A stretch of DNA of 64,000 nt from Leptidea sinapis (taxonomy: Eukaryota; Arthropoda; Insecta; Lepidoptera; Pieridae). Positions within the stretch are counted from its first letter, which is position 1; every line of letters starts with the position of its first letter. Both the position numbers and the translations under genes were made by a program. The stretch spans positions 13,153,001 to 13,217,000 of the forward strand of contig NC_066280.1 in NCBI RefSeq assembly GCF_905404315.1, written 5' to 3'. Below, piece by piece: positions 1-12,606 of this stretch. The notes under the pieces were generated by a model that saw only the letters and a program-made list of their open reading frames with translations, had not been told where the DNA came from and made no database searches.

Positions 1-635
1 CCAAACTGGCTTCAAAGAAACTGGGCGTCATAAATAGAGCACGGCAATACTTCAAGCCGGCCCACATTATAGCGCTCTACAAAGCGCAGGTCCGGCCTCA
101 CATGGAGTATTGCTGTCATCTCTGGTCTGGCGCACCCCAGTATCAGCTCGATCCATTTGACCGCGTGCAACGCAGAGCAGCTCGAATTGTCGGGGACCCA
201 GTACTCTGTGAACGGCTGGATCACTTGGCGTTGCGTAGAGACGTCGCTTCATTGTGTGTCTTCTACCGCATTTATCACGGGGAGTGTTCCGAAGAGCTGT
301 TCAACCTGATTCCTGCCGCCGAATTTCACTTTCGCACGACACGCCACAAGTTACGATATCATCCCCACCATCTGGATGTGTGGCGGTCCTCCACAGTGCG
401 GTTTTCAAGGAGCTTTCTTCCTCGTACCACGAAGCTGTGGAATGAGCTTCCTTGTGCGGTGTTTCCGGGACGATACGACATGGGTACCTTCAAGAAAAGC
501 GCGTACACCTTCCTTAAAGGCCGGCAACGCTCTTGTGATTCCTCTGGTGTTGCAGGAGAGTGTGGGCGGCGGTGATCACTTAACACCAGGTGACCCGTAC
601 GCTCGTTTGTCCTCCTATTCCATAAAAAAAAAAAA
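1..635 (+). mobile_element. LINE-A copy 1 (3' end with poly(A))
   Basis: RT C-terminus, then a short 3' UTR (GATCACTTAACACCAGGTGA, ACGCTCGTTTGTCCTCC) and the tail ATTCCATAAAA with a 13-A run. This is the best preserved LINE-A in the window. Confidence 0.88.
3..575 (+). pseudogene. LINE-A reverse transcriptase C-terminus (runs off the left edge)
   Basis: The frame is open from the first complete codon to TGA at 573-575, 190 residues. It contains KPAHIIALYKAQVRPHMEYC, HLWSGAP, RVQRRAARIV, FYRIYHGECSEELF and SFLPRTTKLWNELPCAVFPG. This is the thumb/C-terminal part of a Jockey/CR1-superfamily reverse transcriptase, which copies the element RNA at a nicked target. No frame break occurs in the visible part, so this copy may be longer to the left. 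As the endonuclease and RT palm are outside the window, I cannot say whether it is intact. Confidence 0.85.
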
Positions 636-899
636 CATGATCACTCCTTCTTAATTTACTAGATCGTCTCTCCATCTAGTACCAGGTCCACCGCTTCTTC
701 TTTTGGCGTCTAATGGATACCAATTTGTTGGTATTTGTACATTATTTTTATCTTACTTGTATCTTACTTTGGTCAAAATTGTAAAAGGCCAATAGGACAT
801 TAAATATATAATTGCTATCATCAGTTTAAGAATCTTTCATTTACTCTCACTTAAGTTAGGACCAGTCGGCTGTAAAACATCGACGTTTGGCCTCTTTGA

Positions 900-1243
900 G
901 CCTCTAATCAAACACTTTTTATTTTGCTACGCTATTTTAGAAATTGTTCAAATCCAAAATACCACCCGTATCACGTCTTGTTTTCGACAACCGCCCGTAT
1001 TTTCAATAAATTTCTTGCCACGCACAGCCTCTTTGTGGAATCAATTACCAGCTGCTGTTTTCTCGAACCGTTACGACTTAGGTATCTTCAAGAAAAGAGC
1101 ATACTCCCACCTTAAAGGCCGCCAACGCATCTCTTGATGACAGCAGTCGTGTAGAGATTTCGATTGCGGATGTCCATGGGCGGTTGCCTCACTAGTCCCA
1201 TTTCGTGAGCCTCTTTCCCGTTTGCCGGAATTTACAGGAATAA
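900..1243 (+). mobile_element. LINE-C fragment (Jockey/CR1-like 3' end)
   Basis: With one frame change, the translation gives YHPYHVLFSTTAR, then FLPRTASLWNQLPAAVF and SNRYDLGIFKKRAYSHLKGR. It resembles the LINE-A C-terminus, but the 3' UTR is unrelated and ends GGAATTTACAGGAATAAAT. It represents a separate, older family. Confidence 0.65.
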
Positions 1244-1649
1244 ATTAATGGTTTTCAGTTTAAATACGTTTCATACATTGTGCTGTAGCTATAAAATAAT
1301 AAATAAATAAATCATAATAACAAAAACGAATAATTCAACAACTATTATGGTGTGATTTAATGATAAGATTAGAAAATGATATTTCTGGTTATCTCTGAAA
1401 GGCTTGTCGATGACAACACTGAACAATTAGCCTGTTCGATAATTGATTATTGACTCGGCTCAAGGTCCGTTCACTATCACTTCCCTCGAGCGGTGTCGCT
1501 GCGCCCAATAAGGTAAAAGTCGAGCAGACCTTGACTTGTTTCAATATTGTCAGCACCTTTTTGTTGTCATTGTAGCGCGGCAATACTGCTAGGCTGATAG
1601 TGTCTTACATTTCAGCCAATTTTAAAAGAATTTGGAAACCGTAGACTTC

Positions 1650-1948
1650 CGGCCGTTCCCAATATACTATCTACACATCTCATAGAGATAAATAACTACT
1701 TTCTACTGTCAGAAATTAGCTGTCAATAATCTGAAGCGGTCCCAATATACCCGATAAGTCATTCTTATCGCCTTAAATTGGGACGCGTGATTTGACATTT
1801 CAATACAAACTTCTATCGCTGGTAAGCTTTACGTCGTCCCATTGACAGACAGCGTGTATGGATAAGGTGAGTTACCGTCGATGAGTTTATTGGGACGGAA
1901 AAGTCAACGATTTTTATCTCAAGTAAGACTGAATATTGGGAACGGCCG
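1650..1948. mobile_element. putative MITE with 16-bp inverted repeats
   Basis: CGGCCGTTCCCAATAT at 1650-1665 is mirrored exactly at 1933-1948. Inside, the same TCCCAATA/TTGGGA core recurs several times in both directions (near 1738, 1776, 1833 and 1888). No ORF and no clear target duplication. Confidence 0.6.
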
Positions 1949-2048
1949 TAAGAATAATGAATATACTTACGCGTAGACAATGATAACGTGATTACAACCA
2001 TCTTGATTGCTAAAGTAACGATATCCCACTGGTGATGTAAAAACAGAA

Positions 2049-2356
2049 GATGGAGCCTTTGCGCAGGATATAGTCGGCTAGATCATGGGTATCACAACGG
2101 CGCCTATTTCTGCCGGGAAGCAGTAAGGTGTAAACATTATTATGTTTCGGTCTGAAGGGCGCCGTAGCTAGTGAATTTACTGGGCAAATAGGACTGAACA
2201 TCTTATGTTTCAAGGCGACGAGCGCAATTGTAGTGCCGCTCAGAATTTTTGGGTTTTTCAAGAATCCTGAACGGCACTGCATTGTAATGAGTAGGGCGTT
2301 TAAATTACCATCAGCTGAACATCCTGCTGTCTCGTCCCTTATTTAAAAAAGAAAAA
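2049..2356 (+). mobile_element. SINE-A copy 1, near full length
   Basis: Family structure: a head with GAGCCTTTGCGCAGGAT, GGTCTGAAGGGCGCCGTAGC, the hairpin GTGCCGCTCAG...CTGAACGGCAC, GGGCGTTTAAATTACCATCA and an A-rich tail. The head is slightly degraded. It has no coding capacity. Confidence 0.85.
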
Positions 2357-2837
2357 ACATACAAGGCTTTCTCTCGATATCTGCATTTAAGACAGCTTTT
2401 ACTCTTTCTTGTCATTCGTTAACTGACGTGCACTTAAAAGTCACCGCGACACTTTCAAATCTATTGTACTTTTCGCCTGGTCAGGATTTTATTAATTCCG
2501 TATCTTGTAAGTTATACCTTGTGACTTTTACACAAATAGGTACCCTATTTGTGTTAAACATGAGAATCATATATTTTTTTTTGCAATGTAAACTACATAA
2601 CGTGTTTCTTTTTTACATTAACGTTTTTGTTGGTTTTTTCAAAGAGGGCGCTTTTTCAGGAGCTTCTGGCTGAGACCATTACCAAGTTGGCAAATTAATA
2701 AACATGTCGCCTCGCACATTGTGGCTTAATACATAAACATAATCATTACATTTCTTTAGGAGTATATTTTTAGGAAGGTTACGAATATGTTTACAATTTA
2801 CCAGTTGGAAACTTCTAAGCATAGTATGCCGACTAGA

Positions 2838-3235
2838 TGGGTACTACAGCGGCACCTTTTTTTCTGTGAAACAGTAGGTGACAAGTTACGTCTTATACTC
2901 GCGATTTGTAGGACACTTTGTGTTAGTGTGCGTGAATTGCTCAAAATAGAGATTAGTTCTAAAGTCTATTATTTTTCGTCGTCTTCACAGCTGTCATAGT
3001 CTATCTAGACGTATAAATGATCTAAGATATGTGTTTCGCTTTGAAGATCGCTGTAGCTACTAAAATTATTGGGCTAATGAGACTGTTATTTCAAGCTGAT
3101 GAGCGCAATCTCAGTGCCGCTCAGAATTGTGGTGTTTTCATTCATCCTCTTTGGCACTGCATTGTAGGGCAGGGCATATCCATTTCCATCAAGACTTAAC
3201 GACTTGTTTGTTTTATCATTTGCTATAAAAAAAAA
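2838..3235 (+). mobile_element. SINE-A copy 2, interrupted and diverged
   Basis: Head pieces (GGTACTACAGCGGCACC) lie at 2838-2885. The remainder (GATCGCTGTAGCTAC, GTGCCGCTCAGAATTGTGG, A-rich tail) lies at 3031-3235. About 145 unrelated bases separate them. Confidence 0.6.
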
Positions 3236-3239
3236 TTGC

Positions 3240-4735
3240 GTGTGTACAAAGTACACATGTCAGAAGTGAAACCTGCATTGTGCATGAACCTCTAAACTGC
3301 ATAGGAAGTCCTGGTACATGTTTTCACATGATTTCAACCGCTATGAGAGACATTACTAACACCGCTGCCATATTTATGTTCTCCTGGTGTCTATGCAGTT
3401 ATAAGTGGTGCGTATGACATAAGAATATATTAAGGGATACCTACTCGCGTCATACATAAAAATAAAATAGTATGCATATTTCTGTCTCATTCTTTGCCGG
3501 CTTCATCCTACACATTTTTGTATTTGTGTCTCTTACCTGTCGGTTTTTCCGTTGCATCCGGCTTGAAATCACAACGATTCTAAAGAAGTATCACTTCAAA
3601 AACTTAATAATAGTGACATATTGAACGGTGAATATTTGTTATTTGTAATACTTCTTCGTAATATTTAAATGAACTTCAGTGATTTCGTTAACCGATATGA
3701 GATTGTAATCTATCCGTACTGTAATGTTATAAATTTACTAAATACTCTGCCTGTTAGTTAATCTAATCTGTGACGCTTTCAACAACCTATTTTCAGTGTG
3801 TAGATATAGTGAGAGATAAGAAAATGAACGTGGGTGTATCCTACATAAACCTTAATTCTCTAGGTTGGAATATATAAATCGAATCCCAAGCAAATAGAAC
3901 TGTGGTTTGAATAGCAAATTTCGTTTTTCCCACGAGAATGAGGCCTGCAGGCTTTCAAATTAAAAATCAATGGCTTCACAACCTATATATTTTTATTTGT
4001 AAGTTCTGGAAAAATAGAACTTATTGTTTGTATAATTTTGTACAATATGAAATTAGCTCAAGTTTTTCATCCTAAAGTAAACTGTAATCATATACTAAAA
4101 GATGCTAGGAATATTAAATCATGGCAGCGTCGTATTATCAGTAACCACAGACGAAGCTCAAACGAACGACGCTGGTGTACCGAGAACTGAGTTGGTATTT
4201 GTAGAGCTTCGAACTGCTAATAGAATTACGGGCTGTTGATCGATTCTGCACAGCAATAAAGTGCATTTAACCGCTTTAAATCTAATTCCAACTCACATTT
4301 TGATTGGGTTTTACAAGAACTTTTGTGTTGTCACGTTTTTAAGAGCTGACAAGAAACTTAAAAACGAAAAACTTTTTAGCAACATCATTTAATCAAACTA
4401 TTCTCAGCCTTAAACACAAGACGTAATTAAAACTCGCAAAAAATTTGCTATAATCCAGCAAGCTTCAAATCTAAGTACATCGTTCATTAAGCAAGTCTAG
4501 ACATAATTGCATGTAACGAATTCTAGTAAGCTTTGTAAGATACATAGCTGGGTAAATGTATTTTTATAATAATGTCCCAGTTGCTTTCAGGCATTGTCTA
4601 TAAATAAATTTAAATGGTTTATCAAAAATTGGCTCTGTCGTAAATGCTACTACTCCAAAGCTTAATACCTATCTAAGTGATCGGACAGATGATTATTTTA
4701 TAGCATTAATAACAGTACAATATTGTTTATTTTGT
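3240..4735. other. AT-rich sequence, nothing recognised
   Basis: No ORF with protein-like composition, splice-flanked exon or known repeat was seen. It is probably intron or intergenic DNA with old decayed repeats. Confidence 0.5.
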
Positions 4736-4737
4736 TA

Positions 4738-4865
4738 AAAGGAGCGCAGAAAGGGATGCTGAGAGAGTTCTTGGGTCGTGTCTTCTCTCTCAGACTGCCA
4801 TTTGTTTCCGAAGCGGTGGGAGTTTTTGAACGGATATCAAAAAGTATTTTATCGGCATAAATGTT
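4738..4865 (+). mobile_element. LINE 3'-end fragment, separate family
   Basis: GGGATGCTGAGAGAGTTCTT, CTCTCAGACTGCCATTTG and TTTCCGAAGCGGTGGGAG resemble a 3' UTR type I associate with lepidopteran LINEs. No ORF remains. Assignment is from memory only. Confidence 0.4.
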
Positions 4866-4869
4866 GCGA

Positions 4870-6940
4870 AATAAATTCCTTTTATAGTATTTTAATCGCT
4901 CCAGTCACTAATCGATAATGTAACGATTATCTGCAGATTCGTTCTACCTTATAGTTTATAGAAATAGTCCCGAGTCGATGCAAACAATAAAATTTTATTA
5001 ATTTTATTCTTTGCATCGAATTACGTATAAGAACTTATGATAGATTAAAAACTTTTTGTCTTTTGAAAGTCTATTAAAAGTCTCTGTTCGGCTATCATGG
5101 AATAATCTAGCTTCTACGAATTTACTGATGATCTTGTTTCTAAGATTGTAGACGCGATGAAAATGTGGAATGCAATTGAAGCTATATCAATTATTGGTTT
5201 TCACATCACATCCTAAGTCTTAACGTCTAGTTAAGCTACGTAGATTACGTGCTATTATGCATATGTAGAACTAACACCTGTGTAGGCTTATTCAAGTATT
5301 ACATTAGGCGTCTGGTATCTGTCTTTACGGTGGACTTCAATAACAAAAACGCATTTGGAAAAATTCTGTGTTTTTCTCGTAATTTCCGAGATTGAAGCAT
5401 AAGTATTTGTACTTAAATTATTTCCTTTTATTCAGTGCTAGTAATAACCCAAAGCGATTTCAACACTAAATTATATTTTGTACTGCTAATCCTTAATGCC
5501 TTTATTAGCAGTTGTACAAGTTTTCTAAAAAAAAGGCAACAGAAATGTTTCCGTCAATTTCACACAGAAAACATAAAACGCAGTGATTTATTTGGATTCA
5601 TTCGAATATAACACAATAAGTATATGAAACGGTTCGTGCATCTGACTACGGAACATAGCTGAAAATGTGTATTGTTGTGTGAGCGAGTGAGTCAAATGCG
5701 TGGCTAAGATCACTGCGAAGTGTCATCGGCCTCGGTTCCTTTTGTGTATTTTATGGTTCAAGCGGATCGTTCGCTTGCTGCTTAGTCATTTGCAGTTTTA
5801 ACACAAGGTTCATTTGTGATTTACTAAATTTGCTCTGTAGCAATGTCTATTTAATGTAGTCTTATAACATATTTATAAGGGGTTACTGTTTTTGTATCTT
5901 CAAAGCTTAAGATGATCTTCATATTATTTTTCATTTAGAATTACGGTCGTTTGTAAGGCTACGCCAATGTTTGGCGGTAAATGGTTAAATAGAGATAAGA
6001 GTCAGGTTATGAGTCGACACAATCTCAAGGCAAGTCCACCAAAAAACAAAATGACTAATTCGTTTCAAGGGTATTTGAAAATCCTAAAATCTGTTCCTGC
6101 CTTCGCCACAATTTGTTCACGTAAGCTGAGATTCGTTCGATACTTAAGAGGACAATGATTTCCTTATTAATTAAAAGCAGAAGCTAGTACATTGTTCACC
6201 AAAAGAGAAAATATAAGCGATTCCTACATGAGTGTAATCCATAGAGATGAGGCGAAGCTAAAGTTCTTAATTTACCCGAGTAGTGTAATTATACTTTCTC
6301 CCGAGCGATACTTAGTGCTTTAAATTCATCTACGCGGAAATTATCATATTTAATCAAAAAAATGGATTATGATACAATTTTTTCTACCCGTATATTTATG
6401 AATAAATAAATGACTCAAAACAACTTTTTAGCCTTTCTATTGTTGGAGCGAATACCCTGAACTGCAGCATTCCGAATTCCGGTAATATCCGATCCGATTT
6501 GAGATTATTCATATTTCAGATTTTATCACATCTATCAATCGCTCCTGAATCACAATTTAATCATTTCGTAACAGCATAGCAAGAATCAATACTTAAACAT
6601 CGTCCCACAGATGGATTAAAACAGAGATCATATAATTGTTCTATAAATCGATTATTGCAATGCCAAAAGCAGTAAATAAAATATAATTCTCCGGTCGCCA
6701 ATTTAGGATGAGGATTGTATATATAAATCGGCCGTATGTTTATTGGAGTTAACACATAACCTGGATTTTTTGTTACATTATTAGCTTTTGACGGGTTCAT
6801 TAGCCTAGTTTCACGCCGTTACTACATAACTGTTGCCCACTGAAAAGTAATAGGTCTTTCTCCCCAAGTGTGGCTGAAAATTTACTCTACTTATTTTTTG
6901 GTTATCCTTATAAACACAAATTATAATATAAACAAAAATA
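4870..6940. other. AT-rich sequence, nothing recognised
   Basis: Short ORFs (for example at 5967 and 6561) have random composition. A somewhat GC-richer patch at about 5640-5780 (GAGCGAGTGAGTC, TCATCGGCCTCGG) has no assignable function. Confidence 0.45.
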
Positions 6941-6942
6941 AT

Positions 6943-7030
6943 CTGAAAACAAAATTAATGAACGAGTCCCGCATGACTCGAACCCGCGTCCTCTCGCGTT
7001 CCGTGCGAGCGCTCCCAGCAACTCCCAGAA
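6943..7030. mobile_element. TIR/tRNA-like element, left part only
   Basis: TGAAAACAAAATTAATGAAC is the family's terminal repeat. Minus-strand GGGTTCGAGTCATGCGGG is a good Pol III B box. The right end is not found. Confidence 0.55.
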
Positions 7031-7049
7031 GTAATCACTGTAAAAAATA

Positions 7050-8035
7050 ACAAATTGATTAGATTTGAAAGAGCGACATCTCAAGTCGATTTCCTAATAC
7101 TTTAAAAAAATACCAAATTGTTATCTTTATATGTTTAATATTTTGCAAAAACTACCAAAAATCTATCTGAACTTTTAAACATCCACCATTAACCCAAAGC
7201 AAAACTTTGCTCTTGTTGACTATTATATATTATCTTTCTCGTTAGTAAACCACTCGTGCATAAATCACAACTATGTGAATTGTAAATCGTGCTTTCCACT
7301 ATGTGATTACTTCGAGTGGCGGCCACGGTTATTTACTTTTAGAATAACCTTCCGAGCACTTATTTCTCCATCAAACGATGTGTACGCGGATTTCGAAATC
7401 ATCCAATTTTCTAATCTCGTCATCACAGTTAACAATATGCGACCTTAATATGTCATGCACACCGCACAACACTTGTCGGGAGATGACATCTCATCAACAA
7501 CAACACACGGTTCTTATTGTTATTGTAATAAGGTTGGTTTTTGTGTCATCGAGTGACTCCTTTGTGCATTGTGATTCTGCTGTGAAGCGAGAATCCAATA
7601 TCATTTGGGCATACAGACATTAGATTTGGATTACAAAGGCACTTAATACGATCAGCTACATTGGCATTATTTCGATTTGAATTTGTAAATATCATCTATC
7701 TTCTAACAGCAAAGTTTCGAGATGTATCATTATCTGCCCACATACTGCCGAATACGGTAGCAAATAATTTGGCTGAATGTAATGTATTAACGCTTTGAGC
7801 CGACAAAAACATGTTTAAGTGCGATGATTTATGCGTATTTCATCCCACACTATTAATATGATGAAAAATAGATTGGGCGTGGGTGTCGTATCACGTTGGA
7901 TGATTACCACAGCCTATTCAAGAGGCTCTGCCAGGTAATTTTTCAAGCGGTATGTCCAAAATCAAAAGGAAACTTTATACCATCGTCGTAATATTCGTAT
8001 TCCTATCTAGAATGGTGATTATAGATTATATATAT
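7050..8035. other. no gene recognised
   Basis: AT-rich with a mixed-composition stretch at 7300-7600. The 81-codon ORF at 7378 lacks family features. I cannot support a gene or a repeat class. Confidence 0.4.
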
Positions 8036-8038
8036 CTA

Positions 8039-8365
8039 CTAGCTGCCCCGACAGACGTTGTTCTGTAGATAATAAAAAAAACTGTTTTATAGGAATTTGC
8101 CAATAATATTTCAAAACATCAAGAATTATTTCGTAAAAAATGCTCCCTGTATTTATAATGAAATTGTTATATAGAAAATATGTCCATACAAAACAAATAT
8201 TGAAAATAAAAATAATTATAGGTCCCAAATCGAAATACAAACTATCGTATTTCTCAAGTTGGACTGAACTGCACTCCATGAAGTAATCCCCATTAAAATC
8301 CGTTCCTTAGTTGAGGAGTCCATCGCGGACAAACAACGTGACACGTAATTTATAAATTTATATAT
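8039..8365 (-). mobile_element. Helitron-like element, subfamily A
   Basis: On the minus strand it ends with the hairpin ACAGAACAACGTCTGT, then CGGGGCAGCTAG and a host T, fitting the Helitron 3' rule (hairpin then CTRR). Non-coding. The same body recurs at 12022, 32145 and 43427. Confidence 0.7.
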
Positions 8366-8369
8366 GTAT

Positions 8370-8508
8370 ATTATGGATCGACGATCTGGTCAAGATCGCT
8401 GTAATACGTTGGATAAGGGCAGCGCAGGACTGATCGTCGTTGAGATCTTTGGAGAAGGCCTTTGTCCAGCAGTGGACGTCTTCCGGCTGATGTTAATGAT
8501 GATATTAC
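8370..8508 (+). mobile_element. RTE-1 3' end
   Basis: ATGGATCGACGATCTGGTCA and AGCAGTGGACGTCTTCCGGC, ending TGATGTTAATGATGAT, are the last ~140 bases of an RTE-1 subfamily. The same segment occurs on the other strand at 35664. Confidence 0.8.
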
Positions 8509-8539
8509 ATTCACAGTTTGTCCTTATGGTGACTTGTTT

Positions 8540-8990
8540 TTATCTTTAACATTATCGTCTAGGCTAAGTTGTAATAAATGTCATACCAAATTTTAATTTT
8601 CCAAGCTCTACACCGTTAGCGTCGCATAATAGTTTGTCTTTGTCAACGTACAGGTCGGACGTTTAAGTTGCGTTTTTGTAGCCTTCATGTCTAAGGTCAG
8701 TTGCTTTAAATAAAACAGCCATTATCTGTCCAAACACACCAGTCCCAGTACACAAGTGTATATTCGTTTCGGACGTCGTTCGACCTTTACGGCGTGATCG
8801 GCGTAAATATCAGCACTTGAACTTGACATAATAAACGATCACACGGACACGTTCCGTATAAGGAAATACGCGGTGATTCACGCCCGCCTAGAGACTCGAT
8901 CTCAATGATTTGCAAATCTGACCCAAGCGTGTGTCATCGGTGTAAGTTGGATTTGTACATTCATCTTTTTGTAACTTCTAAGGCTTGAAT
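8540..8990. other. non-repeat, less AT-rich patch
   Basis: 8740-8940 contains GTTTCGGACGTCGTTCGACC and CGGTGATTCACGCCCGCC. I do not recognise a repeat here. Regulatory function is only a guess. Confidence 0.3.
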
Positions 8991-8994
8991 TGTA

Positions 8995-9345
8995 AAAAAA
9001 AGTGTGTACTAATGTTACACGCAAGAAGTTATAATTATTTGGCCTAACGAAACAAAAATCATTAAAATAATTTATTCCGCGTCCTTTCTAAGAACAATTT
9101 TGTAAAAATCTTGCAGCGATGCCTTTGGCAATTAATTATTAAATAATGAATACGGTTGTATGGGCTTGAACCCATTGCCTATCCTAATAATGGACGAAGA
9201 AACAAAAAAATAAATAACGAATGTCGAATGTCAGAAAATTTTAGGAACCAACTTCACCCTGTTACTTTTTTGTTACGGCGCGCACAATTTAAAATTTCAG
9301 TCTCATTATTTTTTCATAACGCGCCTAAAGAAGTATAACTTCTAT
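8995..9345 (+). repeat. dispersed repeat R1 (CGCAAGAAGTTAT), copy 1
   Basis: Blocks: ACGCAAGAAGTTATAATTAT, TTGCAGCGATGCCTTTGGCA, GGGCTTGAACCCATTGCCT, CCTAATAATGGACGAAGAA, ending CGCGCCTAAAGAAGTATAAC. The ends share an inverted AGAAGTTATA motif, suggesting a TIR element. Three copies in the window. Confidence 0.65.
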
Positions 9346-9759
9346 AAAAACATATGACATATTCATCATTAAAAACAGATCATGAGTGTGCCAGTGCTTC
9401 CATTCGGATAATTAGCATTATTATCGGCACAATCATGTTAAGTCCCTCTGTGGTGTTTATATATCGAAATGCCGTTGATAACTTCGAAAAAATACGCACT
9501 CTCCGATCCGCTCTACTGTAGCAAGACAGCATTTGTGTGATTTACCCCAAGTTGATCAGCAACCTCGATTGTCTCTCTAATCTATTGAAAACATATTTTA
9601 TATATATATAAATGAAGTCCGCTGCTTTGAGTACCATTGTGTATCAAGGTTCTATAAGACTGCACAATCAAACAATGCGACTAGTTTCGTAGGTAATCGA
9701 TCACAATTTTTGAAATTTTACAATAAGAGAATTTTCGAACATGTCTAAAATATCCTTGT

Positions 9760-10175
9760 GAGAAAAATTTAAAGAAATAAACATTTTGACTGTTGCTTCT
9801 CAATATATTCTTGATAATGTTCTATGTTCATGAGCACATAGAGGAATTTGCTAGAAACTGTGACAATCATAATGTTAAGACGAGGAACAAACACACTTGT
9901 TATGCCTACTACTCGGTTAAATCGAGTTAGTATGTCGTTTATTGGGTGATGTATATGAATTTACAATATGATCCCAGAAAATGTATAAATCAAATGTTGT
10001 AAAGAAATTTAAAAGAAATCTCAAAAAACGTTTGTGTGGGAACATGAACGATTTTCTTAATGCAACCACCCTCAGGCTCTTTAATTATAACTGTTTATTG
10101 TACAATATTACATTGTAATCCATATTTTTATTTTCAAAAAGCCGGCTGATTTTCTTGCGCCCGTTCTTGTCTTAC
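9760..10175 (+). mobile_element. LINE-B fragment (RT C-terminus and 3' UTR)
   Basis: Reads REKFKEINILTVASQYILDN, then PTTRxxRVS with frame breaks, KKRLCG and the 3' UTR AATTATAACTGTTTATTGTA and TTGCGCCCGTTCTTGTC. It lacks the final ~70 bases of the family consensus. Confidence 0.8.
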
Positions 10176-10394
10176 TATTTAGTTTATCTGTAAGGCGACG
10201 TTACCAAATTACCCAACGGTAGTCCAGCGCTGGTTTTCAAACCAGCAAATATGCTGAGTTGGGACCACCTTGTGGCGAATTGTGAAAATAATATTCCTCA
10301 ATTTTGTTTTTTGTTATACTGTACTATATCGTCACGAATAAATTTCTTTCTTGATAAAATACCATTATTTGTATGTGCTACCTAGGTTTGAAGT

Positions 10395-10500
10395 CGGTGC
10401 TTGCCCACTTAGGTTTTTTGGTTCTAGACGAAGCTCACCCGCTCAAAGTCACGTGTTTCGAGTGTAGGTACCTACCTGCTATTTATTACATTTGGCTTGG
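10395..10500 (+). repeat. dispersed repeat R2, copy 1
   Basis: GGTTCTAGACGAAGCTCACC, CGCTCAAAGTCACG and TGTAGGTACCTACCTGCTAT match 19345-19460. Class unknown. Confidence 0.5.
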
Positions 10501-10659
10501 CAGGAAATCTTGGGTATCGGAAGGAAATAGCGCTCTGAGGCTGGTGCTTGCAAAGGACGTTTTCTTAAAGAATGCGACCAGATATCAAAAGCACTATTGA
10601 ACTATTTTAGATACTCGATTTGTCAAAACTTTGACTTTGGAATTGTTATAATATTGAAT

Positions 10660-10985
10660 CGAAACATCTTGACTGTTGCCTCTCAATATAGACTTGATAA
10701 TGTAATGTATGTACATAGGCACATAAGTGAATTTGCTAGAAACTGTAATAACCATAATGTAACACCATGAACAAACGTAAACTTAGAATGCCTACTACTC
10801 GGCTAAGTCGAGTTAGTAAGCCTTTTGTGGTGCGATGTATATGCTTTTACAATTGAGATCTCAGAAACTGTTCAAAACAAATGTATTACGAAATTAAAAA
10901 GAATTGTTGAAAAACGTATGTGTGGTAAAGGTTACTATAACATAAATGACTTTCTTAATGATACCACGATGACGTTCATTAAGTG
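10660..10985 (+). mobile_element. LINE-B fragment (RT C-terminus)
   Basis: ILTVASQYRLDNVMYVHRHI-like and MPTTRLSRVSK-like translation, then RIVEKRMCGKGYYNIN and FLNDTT. It stops before the 3' UTR. It lies 0.5 kb after another LINE-B in the same direction but is a separate, differently truncated copy. Confidence 0.78.
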
Positions 10986-10989
10986 ATTT

Positions 10990-12015
10990 TATATTCTATT
11001 ATGAATGAGCTGTTTAATACGTAGATAAAATCGTCGGAATAATCCAGTTTTAAAGAAAAACCAAGAAGACAGTGTTTAAATGTGAAACAAATGATCGTTC
11101 CATCGGCATTCACGTTATTGTCAGTATAAACAGACCGAAGGCCAAACAGGCTTTAGTAACACCAGAGCTAAGTGTTTTTGTGAGCCTCTAGCGACCGCCT
11201 TTCTATCCCGAAGGTCGATGCCTGGGTGATTAATGAAGGGAACCAAACTAAATGCGACGATGTGACTTGAAGAAGGACTCTAGCTATTGCTAATATTCCG
11301 GGAAAAAGTATTATATTTGAATGAATATGTAAGGACAAAATAAGGAAAGGTATTTTTGATAGAACTGCTGTCGTTCTCGCTCGCTTGTGTATGCGACTGT
11401 CGCGCTTGCGCACGTCTCATTTAACGGTTTTATTCCACGCACTTTTCCACGCACTTTTTTCCACGGGTTTTACTATCACATTTTTTTCAGTTCGGTCGCG
11501 CAGCAAAATCCCTATCCCCTCCAAGCCTGCCGTAAGGAACTTCGTTCCAATAACATGTTATATAAATCTAGAACATATTCTACAACTATTTCTAACGTAA
11601 TACGTAATTGTAACAATTTATAATCATACATTGTGTAATTATAAAAACAATTACGTATTTCTTGGATAATAATTTTTCTCATCGTGTTTATTTTTGTTCC
11701 AGGTTTCGGAAGCACAAGCGTCTATGGATCAGCCATAAGCTATCAACTTAGATCGGTATGTATACTGCTCACCCTATTCTAAGTATTGTTTGTATACTGT
11801 TTGACCTCCACAACTCCACTAAAACCCGTTCACAAAAGAGCATAGACCTTGCGTCGTAGAGACTGGGCTTTTGTAGAGCGCGCGCTTGGCCGATGTGTAT
11901 TGTCTTTAAAGTTCACAGATAACGTCAGTGTTATGTTACTTTGTATCAAAATCGATTCCACAATATGAAATTTATATATCAACAATGTATCATATTTATA
12001 AATTATTTACTATAT
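10990..12015. other. no gene; mostly decayed repeat
   Basis: Apart from the CCACGCAC repeat at 11385, I see only AT-rich sequence. Overlapping ORFs at 11168-11715 on both strands look like chance. Confidence 0.4.
11385..11570 (+). repeat. repeat with CCACGCACTTTT units
   Basis: TTCCACGCACTTTTCCACGC then ACTTTTTTCCACGGG gives three near-copies of a 12-base unit. CTGCCGTAAGGAACTTCGTT follows, a motif I associate with lepidopteran repeats. No class assigned. Confidence 0.35.
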
Positions 12016-12021
12016 CTTGAA

Positions 12022-12381
12022 TACATATAGATTACGTGTCACGTTGTTTGTCCCCGATGGACTCCTAAACTAACGAACGGATTTTAGTGGGGATTACTTC
12101 ATGGAGTGCAGTTTAGTCCAACTCGAGAGATAGGATAGTTTTTATTTCATTTTGTGACCCATAATTATTTTTAATTCCAATATTTGTTTTGTATTGACAT
12201 ATTTTCTATGAGAGAATTTATTGACGCACGGTTTGACAGTTCCATTGTGAAACAATCTCATTACAACAACAGGGAGCATATTTTATGTAATAATTCTTGA
12301 TGTTTTGAAATATTATTGGCAAATTCCTATAAAACAGTATTTTTTTATTATCTACAGAACAACGTCTGTCGGATAAACTAG
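12022..12381 (+). mobile_element. Helitron-like element, subfamily A
   Basis: Plus-oriented copy: CACGTTGTTTGTCCCCGATG near the 5' side, TTGACGCACGGTTTGACAG in the body, and ACAGAACAACGTCTGT then ATAAACTAG at the 3' end, followed by T. Confidence 0.7.
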
Positions 12382-12606
12382 TTGAAATATATATTATTCA
12401 CAGTTAGGTTAATTAATCATTTATTGAAAGACACAATCAACCTGTACGTTTTTGGAAGAGAATTACCTCAATCTCCCTTTAATCACTTGCTCAGGATAAC
12501 TCAACGGACTTTTTCTTTTTTTTATAATATTGCAATTGTATAACATATAAATATATATTGTCAATAGCCTGGTGGTTCCATTTCTATTTTATAATTACAT
12601 TATGGG

